NCBI RefSeq assembly: GCF_963977235.1
Contig: NZ_CAXBOD010000002.1
Coordinates: 251,378-315,377 of the forward strand
Reading direction: 5' to 3'
Length of the DNA: 64,000 bases
Source: Albimonas sp963977235
GTDB lineage: Bacteria > Pseudomonadota > Alphaproteobacteria > Rhodobacterales > Rhodobacteraceae
This document shows positions 45,025-54,301 of this stretch, piece by piece; the first letter of the stretch is position 1; every line of letters starts with the position of its first letter. The position numbers and the translations under genes are program-made. The notes under the pieces were generated by a model. The model saw nothing but the letters and a program-made list of their open reading frames with translations. It was not told where the DNA came from and did no database searches.

Positions 45025-46074
45025 TCATCCGTTGCGGTCCCATACGCCGTGGAACATGTTCGGGTCCTCCGGCGAGCCCTCCTCCGTCCGGGAGGGGCCG
45101 CTCGGGGAGGCGGACTCGGAAAGGCCCCAGCCGCCGGGCTCGGGGGGCCGCTGGCCCCAGCCCTCGGGCGCGGGCTCGTTCCAACCCTGGGCGCGCTGGG
45201 GCAGTCCCAGCGCGGCCTCGGCGCCGCCGCCGGTGACTGCGGCGAAGACGCCGGACTGGCGGCGATCCTCGAGCACCTCGCGCACCAGGGCGGCGTCGGC
45301 GACCGGGCGGTCCTCGGAGAAGGCGTAGACCAGCGCGTAGTCGCACAGCTGGTTGATCAGCCGCGGGATGCCGCGGCCGGCCAGGTGGATCAGGTGGCGC
45401 GCCTCGGGATCGATGATCTCGCGCTGGGCGCCGGCATGGCGCAGGCGATGCTGGATATACTCGTCCGCCTCGTCGGCGGTCAGGGCGCGCAGGTGGAACT
45501 CGGCCGCGATCCGCTGGGCGAACTGCTGGAGGACCGGCTGGCTGACCAGGTCGCGCAGCTCGGGCTGGCCCACCAGGATCAGCTGCAGCAGCTGGTCCTT
45601 GTCGGCGTTGATGTTGGAGAACATCCGCAGCTCTTCCAGCGCCAGGGGCGAGAGGTTCTGCGCCTCGTCGAAGATCAGCGCGGTGCGCCGGCCGTCGGCG
45701 TATTCCTCGATCAGGAACTCCTGGAACTGGCGGAACAGCTGCACATAGCCCAGGCCCGGCTCCACCGGCCGGTCGAGCGACATCAGCACCCAGTGCAGCA
45801 GCTCCCCCCGGTCGCCCTGCGCGTTGGAGATCAGCCCCACCGAGAAATCCTGGGGCATGTCGTCGAGCAGCTTGCGCACCAGCGTGGTCTTGCCCGAGCC
45901 GATCTCGCCCGTGATCATCGTAATCGGGGCGTGGGCGGCGATGCCGTATTCGAGCATCGTGTAGGCCTTGCGGTGCGGCGGCGCCCAATACAGGAAATCG
46001 GGGTCGGGCAGCAGCGAGAACGGCCGCTCGGTCAGGCCGAAGTGCTCATTGTAGAGGCGGGAGAGGTCACGCAT
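45025..46074 (-). CDS. XrtA-associated secretion ATPase (ExeA-like AAA protein)
   Basis: 349 residues. It begins with the ExeA/TIGR03015-like block YNEHFGLTERPFSLLPDPDFLYW, then Walker A GEIGSGKTTL near residue 56 and Walker B TALIFDEAQNLS near 131. Proteins of this set are called putative secretion ATPases of the PEP-CTERM locus. From about residue 285 the protein has a Pro/Gly/Trp-rich tail not found in most relatives (WNEPAPEGWGQRPPEPGGWG). It lies between the Wzz-like gene and prsT on the minus strand. Confidence 0.88.
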   Translation of the reverse strand: MRDLSRLYNEHFGLTERPFSLLPDPDFLYWAPPHRKAYTMLEYGIAAHAPITMITGEIGSGKTTLVRKLLDDMPQDFSVGLISNAQGDRGELLHWVLMSLDRPVEPGLGYVQLFRQFQEFLIEEYADGRRTALIFDEAQNLSPLALEELRMFSNINADKDQLLQLILVGQPELRDLVSQPVLQQFAQRIAAEFHLRALTADEADEYIQHRLRHAGAQREIIDPEARHLIHLAGRGIPRLINQLCDYALVYAFSEDRPVADAALVREVLEDRRQSGVFAAVTGGGAEAALGLPQRAQGWNEPAPEGWGQRPPEPGGWGLSESASPSGPSRTEEGSPEDPNMFHGVWDRNG

Positions 46075-46152
46075 CGCGCGACCCTCCGTTCAGAAGAGCC
46101 GCCGCGTCGCGGCGCCCGGCGGTCCGGGCGGTCGTCGTCGGGCGGCCGGGCG

Positions 46153-48630
46153 TCACTGGGTCACCCCCGGCTTGGCGGCGTCGCGCTTGCCGGCCTCGGA
46201 GTCGCGCTTGCGCAGGGCCTCGGCCTCGAGCGCGTCGATGCGCACCAGCACATCCTGGGCGCGGTCCTTCTGGGGGAAGTTCACCTGCTCCGACAGCTCG
46301 ATCGCGCGCTGGATCTGCTGGCGGCCCTGGGCGAGCTGGCCGTTGGCGGCCAGCACCACGCCCAGGTGGTACTGGACCAGCGGGTTGGTGGGCAGGCCCT
46401 CGGCCGCGGCGCGCACGATCGGAAGCGCATCGGCGCTGCCGCCCGTCAGATGCAGCAGCCAGCCGTAGGTGTCCATCAGGTGCGGCTGCTTGGAGTCGCG
46501 GAACCGCTTGGCGATGTTGAACGCCCGCTCGACCTGCGCGGGGTCGTCGGCGCGGTGGTCGGCCAGCAGCGAGGCGAAGTTGTTGGCCACCACGGCGGAG
46601 TTCGGCCGCTCGCGATACAGCTCGGCGTAGATCGCGATCGCCTCGTCGAAGTCGCCGGCATACTCCTGCTGCATCGCCTGGGTCAGGCGCAGGGCGATGT
46701 CGTCGTCGTTCATCGCCACGCCCTTCTCGAGGGCGGCCGACATCTCCTCGGTGCGGCCCATCGAGTTGTAAATGCGCGCGAGGCTGGCGTAGGCGGCGGC
46801 GTTGTCGGGCTCGAGCTCGATGGCGCGCTGCAGGTCTTCCTCGGCCAGCTCCAGCTCGCCGCGGCCCGAAAGGATCGAGGCGCGCAGCACCAGGGCGGTG
46901 GTGTCGTCGGGGTTCTCGGCCAGGCGCTGGTCGAGGAACCCGACCGCGCGCTGGATGTCGCCGCCGGCCAGCAGCGCGCGCACCAGCGAGATCAGGCCCG
47001 CGTCGCCGTCGCGGCCGTCGGTCACCAGGCTCTCGAGGATGTCGGCGCTCTCGCCGAACTTGCGCTGGCCGAGCGCGGCGCCCGCCTCGATCCGGTCTGC
47101 GGCCTGGTCCTCGGGGTCCACGGCGCGCAGGCGCGCGGCGACCTGCTCGGCCGCGGTCCACTGCTGCTGACGCAGCTTGATCTGGGCCAGCGACATCAGC
47201 AGCGGGCGAAGGTCGCCCTTCCGCTTGATCGCGTCCATCAGCATGCTCTCGGCGATGTCGATCTTCTGCGCCTCGACCAGGGCCTGCACATAGCGCAGCA
47301 CCACCGAGGGATCGTAGTCCGAGCGCTGCACCGCCTGGGCCATCCGCTCAAGCGCCAGCTCGCGGCTGCCGTCGCGCTCGTAGGCCGAGGCGAGCATCAT
47401 CATCACCTGGACGTCGTCAGGCGCCACGTCCATCGCCACGCGCAGGTCGCGGATCGCCCGCTCGTTGTCGTCGACCACCAGATAGCGCGAGGCGCGCAGG
47501 GTCAGCGCCGCGGCGTTCTTCGGGTCGATCTGCAGCAGATCGCCCAGCAGCGCGTCGGCGGCCTCGTATTCCTCGTTGCGGATATGGATCTTGGCGCGCT
47601 CCATCGCCGCCTTGCCGCCGCCGTCGGTGCCCTTGTGCTCGGCCAGCACGCGGTCGAGCCGCTCGGCCGCCGCCGCCTCGTCGCCCTCGCGGATGTCGAG
47701 CGCGGCGATGGCGAGGTCGTATTCCACCAGCGAGTCGGGCTGCGCGGCCAGACGCACCAGCTCCTCGCGCGCCCGCGCCGGGCCGTGCGCCGAGTTCAGG
47801 AACCGCGCCACGTCGAGCGACTTCTGGAAGTCCTTGGGGTTGTTCTCGGCGATGGCGCGGTACTGGGCCTCGGCCGAGTCATACTCGTTGCGCAGCGTGT
47901 ACCAGCGGGCCAGCGCCTCGCGGAAGCGGTCGGTCTTGGGGTAGTGCTCGACCAGCCGCTCGAGCTGCGGGCCGATGTCCTCGATGCGGCCCAGCTCTTC
48001 GAGCAGGCCCAGGCGGATCACGTTGAACGACAGGTCGCCCTCGTCGAGCGCCAGCCCCGCGTCGAGCACCTTGAGCGCCTCCTTGGGCTGATCCGCGTCC
48101 ACGAGCCAGGCGACGCGCACCAGCCGCGCGGTGACCTGGGTGGGATCTTCCTCGAGCACCGCGTCGGCCATGGCCAGCGCTTCCTCGCGGTCGCCGCGCT
48201 TGTAGTCGATCGAGGCGCGGATGGCGCGGACGCGCACGTCATCGGGCCGATGCTCCATCGCCACCGAGACGTTGGCGTCGGCTTCGTCGAGCTGGTTGGC
48301 CACCAGCATGATCTCGGCCATGTCGATGCGCGCGTCCACGTGGTCGGGCTGCGTGCCCAGAATCGCGCGCAGCTGCCCGACGGCGCCGTTGATGTTGTTG
48401 GTCTGCTTGAAGAACTTCACCAGCTCGTAACGCGCGACGACGTTCTGGGGCTCCAGCTGGATCGCGTTGCGGAACTCGAGCTGCGCCTGGAAGGGCTTGC
48501 CTTCCTCCATCAGCGCGATGCCACTGTCGAGATGGGCCTGGGCCCGCTCCTCGGCCGAATCGCATCCGACCAGCGTGGTCCCCACGGCAGCCGCGAGCAG
48601 CACCGAGAAAGCCCTGGCACGAAGTTTCAT
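46153..48630 (-). CDS. prsT: PrsT-like TPR lipoprotein of an exosortase-linked EPS system
   Basis: 825 residues. A lipoprotein signal ends VGTTLVGC near residue 20, followed by about twenty tetratricopeptide repeats across the whole length, such as AQAHLDSGIALMEEGKPFQA and AYASLARIYNSMGRTEEM. This fits the PEP-CTERM system TPR lipoprotein (about 900 residues). It should sit in the periplasmic face of the outer membrane and help to assemble the EPS export machinery. The ATG at 48630 is preferred for the signal; the frame is open to 48801. It is the first gene of the minus-strand block prsT-ATPase-Wzz-kinase. Confidence 0.9.
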   Translation of the reverse strand: MKLRARAFSVLLAAAVGTTLVGCDSAEERAQAHLDSGIALMEEGKPFQAQLEFRNAIQLEPQNVVARYELVKFFKQTNNINGAVGQLRAILGTQPDHVDARIDMAEIMLVANQLDEADANVSVAMEHRPDDVRVRAIRASIDYKRGDREEALAMADAVLEEDPTQVTARLVRVAWLVDADQPKEALKVLDAGLALDEGDLSFNVIRLGLLEELGRIEDIGPQLERLVEHYPKTDRFREALARWYTLRNEYDSAEAQYRAIAENNPKDFQKSLDVARFLNSAHGPARAREELVRLAAQPDSLVEYDLAIAALDIREGDEAAAAERLDRVLAEHKGTDGGGKAAMERAKIHIRNEEYEAADALLGDLLQIDPKNAAALTLRASRYLVVDDNERAIRDLRVAMDVAPDDVQVMMMLASAYERDGSRELALERMAQAVQRSDYDPSVVLRYVQALVEAQKIDIAESMLMDAIKRKGDLRPLLMSLAQIKLRQQQWTAAEQVAARLRAVDPEDQAADRIEAGAALGQRKFGESADILESLVTDGRDGDAGLISLVRALLAGGDIQRAVGFLDQRLAENPDDTTALVLRASILSGRGELELAEEDLQRAIELEPDNAAAYASLARIYNSMGRTEEMSAALEKGVAMNDDDIALRLTQAMQQEYAGDFDEAIAIYAELYRERPNSAVVANNFASLLADHRADDPAQVERAFNIAKRFRDSKQPHLMDTYGWLLHLTGGSADALPIVRAAAEGLPTNPLVQYHLGVVLAANGQLAQGRQQIQRAIELSEQVNFPQKDRAQDVLVRIDALEAEALRKRDSEAGKRDAAKPGVTQ

Positions 48631-49066
48631 GTCGCCTGCATCCCCAAACACGGAACCTCTCCGGTCTGCTGCCGGTCCGATTCCCCCAGAGCACGGCGCT
48701 CTCGCCTCCGTGCTTCGCACTCGCAATCCGACGACCCCGCGTTTCCCCACTGCGACGCCGCGAGTCGTCATGCCGCTCTCCCTACACCGTTTAACCTGCA
48801 TTCAGCCGTAATTCCAAGCCGAACACGCTTGCAAACCGCGGCGAACCGGCACGTAAATGCTGATTCCACGGTCAATCTCTCGCGACCTCGGGCCGTGCGG
48901 GGGGCGGGCCTGGCTCGCCTGCCGCGCGTACGGGAGCCGCCGCCCTCGCCGCCGCTCGCGCGCGGCGTCTCCTCGGCGCCCGCGTCCGGCCGTTGCGGGG
49001 CGCCGCGCGGGCCGCTAGCCTCTCGCGGCGGCCGCGGGGGGGACCGGGGCGGCGTCAGGAGGCGTC
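48631..49066. promoter_or_regulatory. Divergent region between prsT and the serralysin-like gene
   Basis: 436 bp with no gene. The stretch 48780-48870 is the least GC-rich part. On the minus strand TTGGAA and TTAAAC, 17 bp apart (about 48796-48824), could form a weak sigma-70 promoter for prsT. The region 48890-49060 is again very GC-rich and featureless apart from small hairpins. Confidence 0.35.
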
Positions 49067-50242
49067 ATGGCGTTCGCAAGGCGGCTTTCAGCCCGACAGC
49101 TCGAGTCGCGGGTCGAGGCCCTGTCCTATCAGGGCGGTCCGCGCCCCGAAGGCGCGACCTTCGTCTATTCGTTCGAATCGAAGGCCGATCCCGAGGCGCC
49201 GTTCGCGGACAGCATCTCCCAACATCGCGGCTGGACCAAGGCGGGCAAGATCGCGGCGAAGGCGGCGATGGAGGCGTTCGAAGACGCGCTCGACATCGTC
49301 TTCCGCCCCGCCCGCAAGGGCCAGGAGGCCGACGTCAAGTTCTTCCGGGCCGACGACCTGGGCGGCGCCGGGGGGCTCGGCAGCTTCCGCTACCAGGGCG
49401 AGGACTGGGACGGCTATGTCGCCATGCGGACCGACACGGCGACCGACCACGGCCTGCTGATGCACGAGATCGGCCACGCCCTGGCCCTCAAGCATCCCGG
49501 CGACTACGGCGGCGCGCCGCGCCCCTACCTGCCGGCCCGCGAGGACACCACCGACCTGACCGTGATGTCCTACAACGACGGCCGCCACGATCCTGCGACG
49601 CTGATGCTCTACGACATCGCCGCGCTGCAGGACCGCTGGGGCGAGAACGCGCGCGCCCACCTCGGCGCCACCCGCTGGACCGCGCCCGAGCCGGGCGAGT
49701 CCGCCGCGATCTGGGACGCGGGCGGGCGCGACCGGATCGTCCACACCGGCCCCGCGGACGCGGTCATCGACCTGCGGGAGGGGGCGTTCTCCTCGCTCGG
49801 CGCGCGCGCCAACCTCTCGATCGCCTATGGCGTGACCATCGAGGCCGCGATCGGCGGGGGCGGCGACGACCGGCTGGTGGGCAATGCCGCGCGCAACACG
49901 CTCAAGGGCGGGGGCGGCGACGACGCGCTGCGCGGCGGCGGGCGCAAGGACAAGCTGGTCGGCGGAGCGGGCGAGGACCTGCTGGACGGGCAGGGGGGCG
50001 ACGACCGGCTCAAGGGCGGGCCCGGCGTGGACGAGTTCCGCTATGCGCGGGGCGCGGGCGCGGACGTGATCGTCGACTTCGAGGCGGGCGAGACGGTGCG
50101 GATGGCCGGGATCAAGGCCTTCGCCAAGCTCGACATCGCCGACGAGGGCGGCGACGCCCGGGTGACCGCCAGAGGCGTCGACCTGCTGCTCAAGGACGTG
50201 GCGGCCGGGGATCTCGACGCCGGCGACTTCCAGTTCGTCTGA
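49067..50242 (+). CDS. Serralysin-like RTX metalloprotease
   Basis: 391 residues. Zinc site HEIGHALALKHPGDY near residue 139 and Met-turn VMSYND near 166 are those of the M10B serralysin family; the serralysin H-E-x-x-H-x-x-x-x-x-H pattern is complete. From about residue 265 come RTX nonapeptides (GGGGDDRLVG), then a C-terminal secretion domain. There is no signal peptide, fitting type I secretion. The start at 49067 is preceded by GGAGGCGTC. It is divergent from prsT and lies at the end of the polysaccharide region, possibly acting on surface proteins. Confidence 0.9.
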   Translation: MAFARRLSARQLESRVEALSYQGGPRPEGATFVYSFESKADPEAPFADSISQHRGWTKAGKIAAKAAMEAFEDALDIVFRPARKGQEADVKFFRADDLGGAGGLGSFRYQGEDWDGYVAMRTDTATDHGLLMHEIGHALALKHPGDYGGAPRPYLPAREDTTDLTVMSYNDGRHDPATLMLYDIAALQDRWGENARAHLGATRWTAPEPGESAAIWDAGGRDRIVHTGPADAVIDLREGAFSSLGARANLSIAYGVTIEAAIGGGGDDRLVGNAARNTLKGGGGDDALRGGGRKDKLVGGAGEDLLDGQGGDDRLKGGPGVDEFRYARGAGADVIVDFEAGETVRMAGIKAFAKLDIADEGGDARVTARGVDLLLKDVAAGDLDAGDFQFV

Positions 50243-50259
50243 CGCCCCCGGCAACGCGA

Positions 50260-50283
50260 ACGGCCGCCCCGAGGGGCGGCCGT
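50260..50283. terminator. Bidirectional terminator after the serralysin-like gene
   Basis: A perfect 11-bp stem, ACGGCCGCCCC-GA-GGGGCGGCCGT, 18 bp after the protease stop and 30 bp before the stop of the convergent binding-protein gene. CAGGCG repeated three times follows at about 50291-50308. Confidence 0.7.
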
Positions 50284-50312
50284 GGCGGCGCAGGCGCAGG
50301 CGCAGGCGTGCC

Positions 50313-51290
50313 TCAGTCGAGGGTCACCGCCTCGGCGTCGGAGGCCGCCAGCGGCGCCTCGTCGAAGGCCTGGCGCACGCTCTCGAGCGAGGGGGCCTCG
50401 GCCTTGACGATGCCCTTGCCCACGATCCAGGCGGCCTCGTCCACGATCAGCTCCAGCAGTTCGCGGTCCAGCTCGAGGCCGATCTCGACCTCCGACCAGA
50501 TCGCCTCGAGCGCCGCCTTGGGCATGGCGCCCTGCAGGTTCGCGAGCACCGCGTCCTGCGCGGCCGAGGGATCGGCGGCCACGTCCTCATCGGCCTTGAC
50601 CAGCGCGTGCATGAAGGCGCTGACCGCCTCGGGCCGGTCGCGCAGGGTCGCGCCGCTGGCCGACAGGATGTAGTGCGTCGTATAGCCCGGCGCCTTGAGC
50701 TCGACGTAGTCGTCGCCCAGCGCCTGCCTGGCCGCGGGGTAGAAGGTCGGGAAGGTGACCATCGCGTCGACGTCGCCCCGCGCCACCGCCGGCGCAAGGT
50801 CCGCGGGCCCGGCGTTGATCACGGTGGCCGTCACGCCGGCCCCCTCCAGCACCTTGGAGAGGTAATAGTCGACGTTGGTGCCCAGCACCGTGCCGATGTT
50901 GCGCCCCGAGAGGTCGGCGGGCGAGGCCAGCGGCCCGGCCTTTGCGTTGCCGATCACGCGCGAGCCGCGGAACCGCGCCAGATCGCCGATCACCTTGAAG
51001 TCCTGCGCGCGAAGCACGCCCACCGCGGCGGGGAACTCGGCCATGAAGGCGACGTCCACCTGGCCGCCGATCAGCGCCTCGAACCCCTCGCGGCCCGAGG
51101 GGAAGGAGACGATCTCGACGTCGACGCCGGCCTCCTCGAAGTAACCCTTGGCCAGCGCCACGTCGACCTGCGGGGTCTGGGGGTTGGGGGTCCAGGCGAA
51201 GACCAGCTTCTCGGCCGCGACGGCGGGAAGCGAGAGAGCGGGAAGCGACAGGGCGGCGGCCGCGACGGCGGCCAGGAAAGCGCGTTTCAT
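50313..51290 (-). CDS. ABC importer substrate-binding protein, nitrate/sulfonate/taurine type
   Basis: 325 residues. A Sec signal (LAAVAAAALSLPALSLPAVAA, in two near-identical LSLPA units) and then a periplasmic fold of the SsuA/NrtA/TauA kind: LVFAWTPNPQTPQVDVALAKGYFEEAGVDVE. It captures ligand for the permease at 52164. The partner arylsulfotransferase suggests a sulfonate, sulfate ester or an aromatic compound; sequence alone does not choose. The start at 51290 is preceded by a weak site. It is the last of the four-gene minus-strand operon. Confidence 0.88.
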   Translation of the reverse strand: MKRAFLAAVAAAALSLPALSLPAVAAEKLVFAWTPNPQTPQVDVALAKGYFEEAGVDVEIVSFPSGREGFEALIGGQVDVAFMAEFPAAVGVLRAQDFKVIGDLARFRGSRVIGNAKAGPLASPADLSGRNIGTVLGTNVDYYLSKVLEGAGVTATVINAGPADLAPAVARGDVDAMVTFPTFYPAARQALGDDYVELKAPGYTTHYILSASGATLRDRPEAVSAFMHALVKADEDVAADPSAAQDAVLANLQGAMPKAALEAIWSEVEIGLELDRELLELIVDEAAWIVGKGIVKAEAPSLESVRQAFDEAPLAASDAEAVTLD

Positions 51291-51348
51291 GGTCGGTAGC
51301 TCCAGAAAGGGGACGTCGGGTCGATCAGCGGGTCATTCTGCGGGTCGT

Positions 51349-52164
51349 TCAGGCCGCGAGCCGGGCCGGCTCGCCGCGCAGCAGGTCCAGGATCCGGGCG
51401 CGGGCGGCGAGCTGAACCTCGTCGAACCGCGCGGCGGACCGGGGGCGCGGCTGGTCGAGGGCGAGGCTCTCGACGATCCGGCCGGGGGCGGAGGACATCA
51501 CGTGGATGCGATCGGCGAGCACCAGCGCCTCGTCCACGTCATGGGTGATGAACAGCACCGTGGCCCGGTGCGCCCGCCACACCCCGGTCAGCAGGTCGTG
51601 CATCCGCGCGCGGGTCTGGGCGTCGAGCGCGCCGAAGGGCTCGTCCATCAACAGCGCCTTGGGCCCGCCCGCGAAGGTGCGCGCGATCGCCACGCGCTGC
51701 TTCATGCCGCCCGAGAGCTGGCCGGGATACTTCCGCTCCTGCCCCGCGAGGCCCACCTCGGCCAGCGCGGCGCGGGCGCGGGCCTCGAGCTCGGCCTTGG
51801 GCAGACCCAGCCGGCGCAGCGCGAACTTCACGTTGCCCAGCGCCGAGAACCAGGGGAACAGGGCGTATTGCTGGAAGATCACGCCGACCTCGGGGTCGGG
51901 GCCGGTCACCGGGCGGCCGTCGATCCGGATCTCGCCCTCCGTGGGGGCGAGGAACCCGGCCGCGGCGTTCATCAGCGTGGACTTGCCGCAGCCCGAGGGG
52001 CCGATGATCGCGGTGAAGGTCCCCGGCTCCAGCGTCAGCGTGGTGGGGGTCAGGGCCCGGGTCACGCCGCCCTTGCCCGGGAAGTCGATCGCCACGCGGT
52101 CGATCTCGACCCGACCGCGCTCGGGGGGGCGGGTCCCGGGGGCGTCTTCGGAGGTCACGGTCAT
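51349..52164 (-). CDS. ABC importer ATPase, nitrate/sulfonate/taurine type
   Basis: 271 residues. Walker A GPSGCGKST near residue 53, signature LSGGMKQRVAIARTF, Walker B ALLMDEPFGALD. Typical SsuB/TauB. The ATG at 52164 overlaps the permease stop as TGATG, showing coupling. It is followed by the binding protein gene after 58 bp. Confidence 0.93.
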   Translation of the reverse strand: MTVTSEDAPGTRPPERGRVEIDRVAIDFPGKGGVTRALTPTTLTLEPGTFTAIIGPSGCGKSTLMNAAAGFLAPTEGEIRIDGRPVTGPDPEVGVIFQQYALFPWFSALGNVKFALRRLGLPKAELEARARAALAEVGLAGQERKYPGQLSGGMKQRVAIARTFAGGPKALLMDEPFGALDAQTRARMHDLLTGVWRAHRATVLFITHDVDEALVLADRIHVMSSAPGRIVESLALDQPRPRSAARFDEVQLAARARILDLLRGEPARLAA

Positions 52165-53108
52165 CACGCCTGCTCCCAGTGCACGAGGCGCCGCGAGATG
52201 CGGTGCACGATCTGGTCCACGACCGCGCCGGCGAGGCCAAGCACGATCAGAAGGGCGAACATCCGGTCGGTGCGCACATACTGGCGCGCCTCCTGCAGCC
52301 GATAGCCGATGCCAGACGAGGCGCCGGTCAGCTCGGCCGCCACCAGGCTCAGCAGCGCCAGCGCCACCCCCAGCCGCAGCCCCGCCACGATGTGCGGGGC
52401 GGCCGCGGGGATCACCACCTGCACGAACTCCCGCAGGCGCGAGGCCCCGAGCGAGCGCGAGGCCCGGATGTAGATCTCCGGCACGTACTGCATGCCGTGA
52501 TGGGTGTTGAACCACACCGTCAGGAACACCGTGTAGGCGATGACGAAGTGTTTCGAGCTTTCGCCGATGCCGAACCAGACGATGGCGACGGGCACCAGCG
52601 CGATGGCCGGGATCGGGCGCATCAGGGTCAGGAACGGCCCCAGCAGCGTCTGGAACATCGCCGTGCGCCCGGTGGCGAGCCCCAGGGTCACGCCCAGCGC
52701 GGCGCCGATGGCGAAGCCGATGGCCGCGCGGCTGAGCGAGATCGCGAGGTCCTGGGCCAGAACCCCCTGCTCGGCCATCTCGACGAAGGCCTGCACCACG
52801 GTCCAGGGGGCGGGGAACAGCGCCTCGTTCACCGAGCCCGAGGCCGAGGCCCCCGCCCAGATCGCCAGCACGAAGCCCAGGCTGACCGCAGGGCGCAGCG
52901 GCCCGGCCAGGGTGCGCCCGACCGCCGGCATCCGCGCGGCGAGGGAGGCGCGGGGCGCTTTCGCGTCCGCCCGATGGGCCGCAGCCGGGTCGCCCCGACC
53001 GGTCGCAGATGTGTCGCCCCGACCGGCCGCCGCCGGGTCGGCCCTGCGGGCCGCGTCCGGGGCGAGGTGTCGGGCCGGTTCCGCGGCAGGGGGGCGTTGA
53101 TCGGTCAT
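52164..53108 (-). CDS. ABC importer permease, nitrate/sulfonate/taurine type
   Basis: 314 residues. An Arg/Ala/Asp-rich N-terminus of about 65 residues includes repeated GRGDPAAA-like units, followed by about six membrane segments and the EAA-loop region EIYIRASRSLGASRLREFVQVVIP. SsuC/TauC-type. The ATG at 53108 is chosen because it does not overlap the upstream stop; an in-frame ATG six codons earlier is possible. It begins nine bases after the arylsulfotransferase gene ends. Confidence 0.9.
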   Translation of the reverse strand: MTDQRPPAAEPARHLAPDAARRADPAAAGRGDTSATGRGDPAAAHRADAKAPRASLAARMPAVGRTLAGPLRPAVSLGFVLAIWAGASASGSVNEALFPAPWTVVQAFVEMAEQGVLAQDLAISLSRAAIGFAIGAALGVTLGLATGRTAMFQTLLGPFLTLMRPIPAIALVPVAIVWFGIGESSKHFVIAYTVFLTVWFNTHHGMQYVPEIYIRASRSLGASRLREFVQVVIPAAAPHIVAGLRLGVALALLSLVAAELTGASSGIGYRLQEARQYVRTDRMFALLIVLGLAGAVVDQIVHRISRRLVHWEQA

Positions 53109-53116
53109 CCTCTCCA

Positions 53117-54247
53117 CTAAAGCCATGGCACGTCCTTCCGATCATAGCGGTAGGCGCGAAACACGCTGTTGTGATGACCGCCGATCATCCGATCCATGCC
53201 CGGCTCGGGATAGGGGCCGAATTCGGGGATGACGAATTCCCAGACCACCTCGCCCTCGGGCGTCACCTCGAACAGGCGCCCGGTCGAGGATTCGGTGATG
53301 AAGGTGTTCCCGTTCGCCAGCCGCTGCGCGCCGCCCATGTAGGGCGAGAAGAAGCTGGGCGCGTTGGGGTCCCGGTATTCCCAGACAATCGCGTTGGTCG
53401 CCGGATCGACCTCGATCACGCGCGAGAAGTGCGAGGACACGCCCGGCCGCATCGTGCCGTTGTCGAAGACCAGCACGTTGCCGGTCTCCAGCTCGACCGG
53501 CGTATGCTGCTGGGCGAGCACGTCCTGTCCGATGACCCAGGCCACCGCCCCGGTGTCGCGACGCACCGCGATCACGCCCGAGGTGGTGCGCAGGCTCATC
53601 AGCACCAGCCCCTCGCGCGCGTCCCACAGTCCGTTGATCATCGGCCAGTGCTGCAGATCGAAGACCGGCTGGGTGGGGAAGTCCTCGGGGCGCAGATGCT
53701 CCCAGCTCCTCCACTCCCACACCGTCTCGCCGTCGCGGTTCACCTGGCGGACCACGTCGCCGTAGACCCGGGCGCCGGGCGCGCCGCCCAGGCGACGGAC
53801 CGTGTCCTCGGGCAGGGGGTGGGCGGCGGTGTAGAGGATGTCGCCGTTGGCCAGCCACTGCGCGTCGTGGTGGTGGGCGGGGTCGACGTGGCGGCGGACG
53901 ATCTCGCCGTCGGGCGCCACCTCCATGAAGTCGCCGCCGCGCCACAGCGGCCAGATCGGGTACAGGATCGGCCCCTCCTGGCAGGAGCCGTTGTAGCCCA
54001 GGTTCCCGTTGCCCAGCAGCACCGCATGGCGGCCGGGGCGCACCGGCAGGGTCCAGCGATGGACCTCGCGGCCCTCCTCGTCGATCAGCTTCGCCAGCCC
54101 GCCCGCGGTCTGCGGCGCATAGAGGGTCAGCCCCCCGAAGCTGCGCGCGGGATCGTTGCAGGTCAGCCCGGTCAGGCGCCTTCGGAAGGTCACCTGGTCA
54201 GGGGCCGCGCCGGATGCGACTTGCGTTATGGGGAGGGTGCGGGTCAT
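53117..54247 (-). CDS. Arylsulfotransferase (ASST) family protein
   Basis: About 376 residues of an ASST-type beta-propeller: blocks such as DGEIVRRHVDPAHHHDAQWLANGDILY, QQHTPVELETGNVLVFDNG and TFITESSTGRLFEVTPEGEVVWEF recur with a regular W-D/E-N-G-N pattern. ASST enzymes move a sulfuryl group between phenolic compounds with an active-site histidine; PAHHHDAQW holds the best candidate. No signal peptide is visible, unlike classic periplasmic ASST, so the role may differ. The ATG at 54247 is used. It heads the operon with the ABC importer and is divergent from the LacI regulator. Confidence 0.82.
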   Translation of the reverse strand: MTRTLPITQVASGAAPDQVTFRRRLTGLTCNDPARSFGGLTLYAPQTAGGLAKLIDEEGREVHRWTLPVRPGRHAVLLGNGNLGYNGSCQEGPILYPIWPLWRGGDFMEVAPDGEIVRRHVDPAHHHDAQWLANGDILYTAAHPLPEDTVRRLGGAPGARVYGDVVRQVNRDGETVWEWRSWEHLRPEDFPTQPVFDLQHWPMINGLWDAREGLVLMSLRTTSGVIAVRRDTGAVAWVIGQDVLAQQHTPVELETGNVLVFDNGTMRPGVSSHFSRVIEVDPATNAIVWEYRDPNAPSFFSPYMGGAQRLANGNTFITESSTGRLFEVTPEGEVVWEFVIPEFGPYPEPGMDRMIGGHHNSVFRAYRYDRKDVPWL

Positions 54248-54301
54248 CTGTCTCGGCCTCCAGTTGCGCGCTTGCGCGGCGGGCAAAACGATTTGTCAGG
54301 T

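Noticed and set aside
48660..48730. A possible tRNA T-arm (GGTCCGATTCC)
   Set aside because: The loop does not read TTCRANY and no acceptor or anticodon stem can be folded around it.
44992..50673. A plus-strand open frame of 1893 codons across the EPS block
   Set aside because: It is antisense to the well-supported ATPase, PrsT and binding-protein genes and its translation is Arg/Gly/Leu-rich without a domain. Lack of stops follows from GC-rich codon use on the other strand.
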